Source: Bacteroidales bacterium
GTDB taxonomy: Bacteria > Bacteroidota > Bacteroidia > Bacteroidales > UBA932
Assembly: GCA_017471085.1 (NCBI GenBank)
Contig: JAFUWW010000016.1
Location: 1-10,614 of the forward strand
Direction: 5' to 3'
Length of the DNA stretch: 10,614 bases
Shown here: one piece after another, positions 6,383-10,614 of the stretch
Layout of the letters: every line of letters starts with the position of its first letter
How positions within the stretch are numbered: the first letter of the stretch is position 1
The notes under the pieces: generated by a model
Databases searched by the model: none
Seen by the model: the letters and a program-made list of their open reading frames with translations, nothing else
Told to the model about the DNA's origin: nothing
Made by a program: the position numbers and the translations under genes

Positions 6383-7075
6383 ATGGCACGCATCCTCCTT
6401 CTGGAAACATCCACGGCCACCCTGTCGGCCGCCCTCGCAGACAACGGTAAAGTGGTGCAGGAAAGAATCTGCACCGAGCCCCGCCAGCAGGCATCCCTGG
6501 CAGCTCCCATGGTAAAGGAAGTGCTGGACGCCGCCGGCATTACGGTAGCGGATTGCGACGCCGTCTGCGTTAGCAAAGGCCCCGGTTCCTATACCGGTCT
6601 CCGGGTGGGCGTCTCCACCGCCAAAGGGCTCTGCTTCGGCGCCGGCATCCCCCTGCTCTCGGCCGGGACGCTGGACATCCTGGCGGCACAGGCCAGGGAG
6701 ATTCCCTGCCCGACCGGGCAACTGCGATACGTCGTCCCGATGATCGACGCACGCCGGATGGAAGTCTATACAGCCGTCTACACACCTGACGGGCATCGGC
6801 TTACGGAGGTATCCCCCCTGGTGGTCGATGCTTCTTCCTTCGCCGACAGGCTCCAGGAAGGGCCCGTGCTCTTCATCGGCGACGGCGCCCTCAAATGCAA
6901 GGAGGTCATTTCCTCCCCCAACGCCTTCTTCCGCGAGACCGCTCCCCTGGCATCGGCCATGGCGGGCCTCGCCCAGCGCGCCTTCGACAAAAAAAGGTTC
7001 GAAGACATCGCGTACTTCGAACCCTTTTACCTGAAAGATTTTATTGCTACCGTTCCTAAGAAGAAACTGTTTTAG
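6383..7075 (+). CDS. tsaB: tRNA threonylcarbamoyladenosine biosynthesis protein TsaB
   Basis: TsaB is the scaffold partner of TsaD. With TsaE they transfer the threonylcarbamoyl group made by TsaC to A37 of tRNAs that read ANN codons, which include tRNA-Ile. The 230-residue product starts with the ASKHA-fold strand ILLLETST (4-11) and has the family hallmark SKGPGSYTGLRVGVSTAKGL (64-83). A later strand, YVVPMIDARRMEVY, is also typical. Length is normal for the family. The gene follows cvpA by a single base, so translation is probably coupled. Its TAG (7073-7075) overlaps the TAA of the convergent lipoprotein gene by four bases. Codons for about residues 203-214 also form a perfect hairpin flanked by A7, which reads as a terminator on the opposite strand. 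The YFEPFYLK ending is normal for Bacteroidetes TsaB, so the coding sequence appears intact. Confidence 0.95.
   Translation: MARILLLETSTATLSAALADNGKVVQERICTEPRQQASLAAPMVKEVLDAAGITVADCDAVCVSKGPGSYTGLRVGVSTAKGLCFGAGIPLLSAGTLDILAAQAREIPCPTGQLRYVVPMIDARRMEVYTAVYTPDGHRLTEVSPLVVDASSFADRLQEGPVLFIGDGALKCKEVISSPNAFFRETAPLASAMAGLAQRAFDKKRFEDIAYFEPFYLKDFIATVPKKKLF
6989..7023 (-). terminator. Intrinsic terminator of the greA-HIT-lipoprotein operon, inside tsaB
   Basis: Read leftward, GGTTCGAAG (7023-7015) pairs perfectly with CTTCGAACC (7004-6996) around a 10-base loop, followed at once by T7 (6995-6989). It lies 49 bases past the lipoprotein stop codon, where an operon terminator is expected. The same bases encode tsaB residues around 203-214. 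In the rightward direction the hairpin is followed only by T4 (7025-7028), so it should not stop tsaB transcription efficiently. Confidence 0.7.
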
Positions 7076-8187
7076 AGTTTCTTTCTCAGGTAGGCCCTGA
7101 TGTCTGCGGCGCTGGAGACGTTGGCAGACGGATCCAGTTCTCCGTCGACCAGGAACCAGGCCATGGGAACGTCGGAAACTCCGTAGAGCGAGACGTAAGG
7201 GGACTGGTCGGCCCGGGTATCGCAGACATTCACCCAAGGGAGTTTCTGGTTGCGCACGACGCTGGCCCAGGCGGACTTGTCGGTATCCAGCGCGACGGAA
7301 TAAATCTCGAAACCCTTGCCTTTGAACTCATCGTAAAGAGGCACCAGGCCATCCAGATTGTACATTTTCTGAGCCGCGGTGGAAGACCAGAAATAGAGCA
7401 TGGTCACCTTGGAGACAGCCTCGCTCAGTTTCCTGTTCTTTCCGTCCAGACCGGGCAGGTCGATGTCAATGAAAGACACTTCTTCCGCGTCCTTGAGGCG
7501 GTTGTTCACCTCCAGCTGGCCCAGGCGCTTCTGCACCTCGGCTTCCAGCGCCTTCACGTAACGGGATTCCGGATAAACCGTTTTGAGAGAATCGCAGACG
7601 TTGCGCATGAGGATTCCGTCCGTTGCCTGGCCGAACACGGGGAGGCCGTCGTTCAGCTGCTGGAAGAACACAGGCACTACCGTAAGGGAGCGGGGGTTGT
7701 TCATCACATACTTTACACGGTCCCTGTAATACTTGACATAGGCCCGGTTGAGGGATGCATCCGGATTGCTTTCCCGCTCGATAATGCGCGACATTTCCCG
7801 GATGACGGCATTGTAGTCGTTTTCCACCTGCTGGAGTTTGAGTGTCTCGGGAGAACCTTCCACGCTGTAGGCTCCCAGCGTGTCCGTACGGACCATGACA
7901 TGGTCTCCTTTCTGCAGGAGCAGAGAGGCGATCTGGCGGTCACCGTAGAACAGGTAGATGAACTCCGGACGGGCGTCTTTGAGGTTGAGCTGGTAGCTGA
8001 ACGCGCCGGATGCGTTGGCCTTCACGCTGTCCAGCAGCTGGTACCGGTTGACATCGAGCAATTTGACAGCCAGCTGCTTGCCTGCACCATCGGCCAGGAC
8101 TCCGCTGATTACGGTGTTCTTTCCTGCGCAAGAAGCCAGGACGGCGGCCACCGTGGCGATGGCGGCGATGCGGTTAAAGATTCTCAT
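7072..8187 (-). CDS. DUF4369/thioredoxin-like lipoprotein lacking the CxxC active site
   Basis: From the ATG at 8187 the product has 371 residues. It starts with a lipoprotein signal peptide: R2 and R6, a hydrophobic stretch 7-18 and the lipobox LASC with C20 as the lipidated residue. Residues of about 27-110 look like DUF4369, common in Bacteroidetes ahead of thioredoxin domains. A helical middle part follows. A TlpA/ResA-like thioredoxin fold covers about 240-371, with the cis-proline in DVP (P341). The active-site loop reads YFWSSTAAQK (265-274), where homologues have FWASWCGPC, so both redox cysteines are replaced (A271, K274). Thiol-disulfide exchange is therefore unlikely, and a binding or structural role in the envelope is the inference. 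I prefer 8187 to the upstream ATG at 8205 because it starts a standard signal peptide; it overlaps the HIT gene by 14 bases. It is third in the greA operon. Confidence 0.85.
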   Translation of the reverse strand: MRIFNRIAAIATVAAVLASCAGKNTVISGVLADGAGKQLAVKLLDVNRYQLLDSVKANASGAFSYQLNLKDARPEFIYLFYGDRQIASLLLQKGDHVMVRTDTLGAYSVEGSPETLKLQQVENDYNAVIREMSRIIERESNPDASLNRAYVKYYRDRVKYVMNNPRSLTVVPVFFQQLNDGLPVFGQATDGILMRNVCDSLKTVYPESRYVKALEAEVQKRLGQLEVNNRLKDAEEVSFIDIDLPGLDGKNRKLSEAVSKVTMLYFWSSTAAQKMYNLDGLVPLYDEFKGKGFEIYSVALDTDKSAWASVVRNQKLPWVNVCDTRADQSPYVSLYGVSDVPMAWFLVDGELDPSANVSSAADIRAYLRKKL

Positions 8188-8578
8188 ATTCGACGAGGAT
8201 TGCATCTGCGATGGCCTTCATCTCGGAAGCTTCCAACTGCAGTTTGGGTTTACGGAAATCCATGTCTCCCTCGGTCTGGAGGGGCACCAGATGGATGTGG
8301 GTATGCGGCACTTCCATGCCCAGCACAGCTACGCCTACGCGCTTGCAGGGAACGGCTTTCTTGAGGGCGATGGCCACTTTGCGGGCGAATTTGACAAGGC
8401 CCTCATAGGTGTTCTCGTCCAGATGGAAGATGTAGTCGTCCTCCACATTCTTGGGGATGACCAGGGTATGCCCTTTGGCCAGCGGGGAAATATCCAGGAA
8501 GGCGTAGAAGTCTTCGCTTTCCGCGCATTTGTAGGAGGGAATTTCGCCGTGGGCGATTTTGGTGAAGATGGTTGCCAT
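8174..8578 (-). CDS. HIT-family nucleotide-binding hydrolase
   Basis: HIT proteins hydrolyse nucleoside phosphoramidates or dinucleoside polyphosphates through a histidine triad. The 134-residue product opens with IFTKIAHGEIPSYK (4-17), typical of the Hint branch. It has FLDISPLAKGHTLVIPK (27-43) and ends its core with the triad PHTHIHLVPL (91-100), with H92, H94 and the central catalytic H96. Length is normal for the family. It begins 3 bases after the greA stop and overlaps the following lipoprotein gene by 14 bases, so all three are probably one transcript with coupled translation. The physiological substrate cannot be told from sequence. No promoter element is visible directly upstream. 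Confidence 0.93.
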   Translation of the reverse strand: MATIFTKIAHGEIPSYKCAESEDFYAFLDISPLAKGHTLVIPKNVEDDYIFHLDENTYEGLVKFARKVAIALKKAVPCKRVGVAVLGMEVPHTHIHLVPLQTEGDMDFRKPKLQLEASEMKAIADAILVEYENL

Positions 8579-8581
8579 AGG

Positions 8582-9049
8582 TTACAGGGAGATTTCCTCG
8601 ATTTCGAATTTCATGACGCCGTTGGGGACTTTGGCCTCCACCGTCTCACCTTTGCCATGGCCGATGAGCGCCTTGGCGATGGGCGTGGTTGCGGCCAGCA
8701 GGCCCTTGGAGAAATCGGCCTCGCTTTCCGGGACGATCTGGAAGTTCATGGTCATTTTGTTGGCCATGTTTTTCACCTTCACTTTGGAAAGGAGCTGCAC
8801 GGTGTCGGCGCTGAGTTTGCTCTCGTCGATCACGCGGGCATTGGCCACCTTCTCCTTGAGGCGGGCGATTTTCACTTCCAGCAGACCCTGTGCATCGCGG
8901 GCGGCGTCGTACTCTGCATTTTCGGAGAGGTCTCCCTTTTCCCTGGCTTCTGCGATTGCCGCAGAGATCACCGGCCGCTGGGCCAGTGCTTCGGCGAGTT
9001 CCTTCTTGAGCTTGTCAAGCCCCGCCTGAGTCATCATTTCAATAGCCAT
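8582..9049 (-). CDS. greA: Transcription elongation factor GreA
   Basis: GreA enters the RNA polymerase secondary channel and triggers cleavage of the transcript in backtracked complexes. From the ATG at 9049 the product has 155 residues, close to the family norm. The N-terminal coiled coil carries the tip motif EKGDLSENAEYDAARDAQ (37-54); D40 and E43 correspond to the acidic pair that coordinates magnesium in E. coli GreA. The C-terminal FKBP-like domain contains the conserved SEADFSKGLLAATTPIAKAL. An in-frame ATG at 9073 would add eight residues not expected in the family and would lie at the T7 tract of the leader hairpin, so 9049 is preferred. The leader has a promoter element at 9120-9127 and a terminator-like hairpin at 9072-9106. 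It is first in an operon with the HIT and lipoprotein genes. Confidence 0.95.
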   Translation of the reverse strand: MAIEMMTQAGLDKLKKELAEALAQRPVISAAIAEAREKGDLSENAEYDAARDAQGLLEVKIARLKEKVANARVIDESKLSADTVQLLSKVKVKNMANKMTMNFQIVPESEADFSKGLLAATTPIAKALIGHGKGETVEAKVPNGVMKFEIEEISL

Positions 9050-9071
9050 ATCGTTTGTTTTTGTAATTATC

Positions 9072-9106
9072 AAAAAAAGGAGCCGACGACCGTTACCCGG
9101 TCGTCG
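9072..9106 (-). terminator. Terminator-like hairpin in the greA leader
   Basis: Read leftward, CGACGACCG (9106-9098) pairs perfectly with CGGTCGTCG (9092-9084) around a 5-base loop. Five bases (GCTCC) then precede T7 (9078-9072). It lies after the greA -7 element and 22 bases before the greA ATG, so it would act on greA transcripts as an attenuator. It could also serve as the end of the upstream symporter transcript. The 5-base gap before the T-run is longer than in strong terminators. Confidence 0.5.
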
Positions 9107-9119
9107 CCCTTACTGTTTG

Positions 9120-9127
9120 CAAAGATA
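9120..9127 (-). promoter_or_regulatory. Putative -7 element of the greA operon promoter
   Basis: Leftward TATCTTTG (9127-9120) matches TAnnTTTG exactly. No TTG is found at the usual 18-21 base distance upstream, so the -33 part is weak or absent. Transcription would start near 9114, giving a leader of about 65 bases that contains the hairpin at 9084-9106. Confidence 0.6.
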
Positions 9128-9177
9128 CAAATTAATTTGGAACTCCCGCACTTTCGGCGGTTTTTTTTGCCAGGCCG

Positions 9178-10557
9178 CTACCGCCTGTCCAACTGCCCTT
9201 CATATTCTTTCAACGCCTGGATGGCTTTGGGGCAGAGGATGAGGATGGTGATGACGGTGCCCCAGGCCATGAGGCCTACGCCGATGTCTCCGATCTGCCA
9301 GACCAGATCGGCCTCCCGGACGGCGCCGAAAACGACAGCCGCCAGCATCACGGCCTGCAGGAGACGGATGCACAGCTTTTCCCGCCGGGTATTCTTCCCG
9401 TGGAAAAGGTAGATGATGCTGGACTCGGCATAGAAGTAATAGGCCATGATAGTGCTGAATACGAAGAAGACCATGGCCACGGAAACGAACTGGCTGCCGA
9501 AGCCGGCGAACACGGAATCCACGGCGCTTTGGGTGAACCCGGCGTAATTGTTGCCCAGCGCCGGGGCATGGGCCAGCAGCATCTCCCCGTCCTGGCCGAT
9601 GATGTTATAGGTGCCGGAAGTAAGGATCATCAGGGCGGTGGCGGTGCAGACCAGGAGGGTATCGACATAGACGGAGAAAGCCTGCGCCAACCCCTGCTGG
9701 GCAGGATGTTCCACATCGGCCGCGGCGGAGACGATGGCCCCGGTTCCCTGCCCTGCCTCGTTGGAGAAGATGCCCCGCTTTACGCCCATTGCGATGGTGG
9801 AACCGATGATGCCGCCGCAGACGGGATTGATTCCGAAGGCATTGGTAAAAATGGACGCGAATACGCCGGGAACGTCCTGGATATGAAAGCCGATGACCAC
9901 CAGCGAAAGGATGATATACCCGAAAGCCATGAAAGGAGTGACGATGGACGCGACCCGGGCAATCCGCTGCACCCCGCCGATCACGACGATTCCCAGCAGG
10001 ATCGCCAGGCCGATACCGGTGGCCAGCGGAGGAATGGGAAAAGCATTTTTCAGGGCCATGGAGGCCCCGTTGGACTGCACCGTAACCAGGAAAAAGCCGC
10101 AGCTGAGAAGGGTGACGGCCGCAAACAGGACGCCCAGCCACCGCTTGCCCAGCCCCTTTTCCATGAAGCAGAAAGGACCGCCGCGGAACCCGGACGGATG
10201 CGAAAACTTGTATATTTGCGACAAGGTCGATTCCACAAAAGCGGTGGAAGCCCCGAAAAAGGCCACGACCCACATCCAGAACACGGCTCCGGGCCCGCCG
10301 AAGGCAATAGCCGTTGCCACCCCCACGATATTGCCGGTCCCCACCCGCCCGGAAAGGGCGATGCAGAAAGCCTCGAACGATGAAATCCCGCCGCCGTCAT
10401 CCTTCTTCTTGCTGAAGAGCGAGCGGAGCATAAGCGGGAAACGCCGGATCTGGACCATCCGCGTCCGCACGGAAAAATACAGCCCGGCCAACAGCAACAG
10501 TACCACCAGCCCAGGATTCCAGACAATGTCATTCAGGGTCGATACGATTTTTTCCAT
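9178..10557 (-). CDS. Sodium:alanine symporter family (AGCS) transporter
   Basis: AGCS transporters bring alanine, glycine or related amino acids into the cell with sodium or protons. The 459-residue product is within the family range and has about ten or eleven hydrophobic segments. Family motifs are clear: SSFEAFCIALSGRVGTGNIVG (59-79), GGPGAVFWMWVVAFFG (87-102) and the strongly conserved KRGIFSNEAGQGTGA (260-274), then DVEHPAQQGL and VDTLLVCTATALMIL. The substrate cannot be assigned between alanine, glycine and others from these motifs. It is transcribed alone: greA, next downstream in the same direction, has its own promoter element. The ATG at 10557 sits 4 bases after a near-consensus -7 element, and the N-terminus MEKIVSTLNDIVWNPGL is typical. 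No T-rich terminator follows directly. Confidence 0.93.
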   Translation of the reverse strand: MEKIVSTLNDIVWNPGLVVLLLLAGLYFSVRTRMVQIRRFPLMLRSLFSKKKDDGGGISSFEAFCIALSGRVGTGNIVGVATAIAFGGPGAVFWMWVVAFFGASTAFVESTLSQIYKFSHPSGFRGGPFCFMEKGLGKRWLGVLFAAVTLLSCGFFLVTVQSNGASMALKNAFPIPPLATGIGLAILLGIVVIGGVQRIARVASIVTPFMAFGYIILSLVVIGFHIQDVPGVFASIFTNAFGINPVCGGIIGSTIAMGVKRGIFSNEAGQGTGAIVSAAADVEHPAQQGLAQAFSVYVDTLLVCTATALMILTSGTYNIIGQDGEMLLAHAPALGNNYAGFTQSAVDSVFAGFGSQFVSVAMVFFVFSTIMAYYFYAESSIIYLFHGKNTRREKLCIRLLQAVMLAAVVFGAVREADLVWQIGDIGVGLMAWGTVITILILCPKAIQALKEYEGQLDRR

Positions 10558-10561
10558 GCCT

Positions 10562-10592
10562 TAAAGGTAAGAAAAACCATCGACAATCCCAA
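10562..10592 (-). promoter_or_regulatory. Putative promoter of the AGCS transporter gene
   Basis: Leftward TACCTTTA (10569-10562) matches TAnnTTTG at all but the last base, with TTG at 10592-10590 and a 20-base spacer. The start codon at 10557 lies 4 bases beyond the element, so the mRNA would have almost no leader. The remaining bases to the window end (10593-10614) show no gene. Confidence 0.45.
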
Positions 10593-10614
10593 CAACACGG
10601 TTCAACCTGCGGCA

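Noticed and set aside
9050..9073. Upstream ATG (9073) as the greA start
   Set aside because: It adds eight residues not typical of GreA and begins at the T7 tract of the leader hairpin. The ATG at 9049 matches the family start.
9146..9168. CCGC/GCGG hairpin followed by T8, reading rightward
   Set aside because: The stem has only four pairs, and there is no rightward gene upstream for it to terminate.
8015..9412. A 465-codon open frame on the + strand across the lipoprotein, HIT, greA and symporter genes
   Set aside because: It crosses four recognised genes and two promoter and hairpin regions antisense, with no domain-like sequence. It is a composition artefact.
1..10614. CRISPR array, insertion sequence or complete toxin-antitoxin pair
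   Set aside because: No spaced direct repeats, transposase motifs or antitoxin-like small gene were found on either strand. The only toxin-like gene is the frameshifted RhuM-Fic.

Overview
The window looks like a Bacteroidota (Bacteroidales) chromosome of moderately high GC. Three things point there: repeated promoter elements of the Bacteroidetes form TAnnTTTG with an upstream TTG, no clear Shine-Dalgarno sites, and protein variants typical of the group (a TraR/DksA protein with a degenerate zinc finger, a long IleRS with GIHH in place of HIGH, a DUF4369/thioredoxin-like lipoprotein). A Rikenellaceae-type gut organism would fit, but the genus cannot be fixed from this sequence.

Layout. Positions 24-1007 (+) hold a RhuM-Fic/Doc accessory gene broken by four single-base frameshifts that sum to zero. 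Positions 1008-1208 are a non-coding, hairpin-rich stretch with an 11-bp inverted repeat and a leftward terminator. A tRNA-Ser(UGA) gene (1209-1293, -) follows, with its own promoter. The leftward block ileS (5804-2379), dksA-like (2327-1926), lspA (1919-1320) covers isoleucyl-tRNA charging, a transcription regulator and lipoprotein maturation. Rightward from a 70-bp divergent gap run cvpA (5875-6381) and tsaB (6383-7075). A second leftward operon, greA (9049-8582), HIT protein (8578-8174) and thioredoxin-like lipoprotein (8187-7072), converges on tsaB. The two stop codons overlap by 4 bases, and the operon's likely terminator lies inside the tsaB coding sequence. A Na+/alanine-type symporter (10557-9178, -) closes the window.

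How the genes relate. Most of the window is housekeeping: translation (ileS, tRNA-Ser, tsaB for the t6A modification), transcription (greA and a DksA-like protein, both families that act through the RNA polymerase secondary channel) and envelope (lspA, a lipoprotein that LspA would process, CvpA, an amino-acid symporter). The only clearly accessory part is the left end. It looks visibly more AT-rich than the rest and lies on the 3' side of the tRNA gene, where mobile elements usually insert. No complete, clearly new biological system is visible. The most interesting signals are the swapped HIGH motif of IleRS, the terminator embedded in tsaB, the possible attenuator in the greA leader, the facing promoters between ileS and cvpA, the structured repeat next to the tRNA, and the pattern of lesions in the RhuM-Fic gene.
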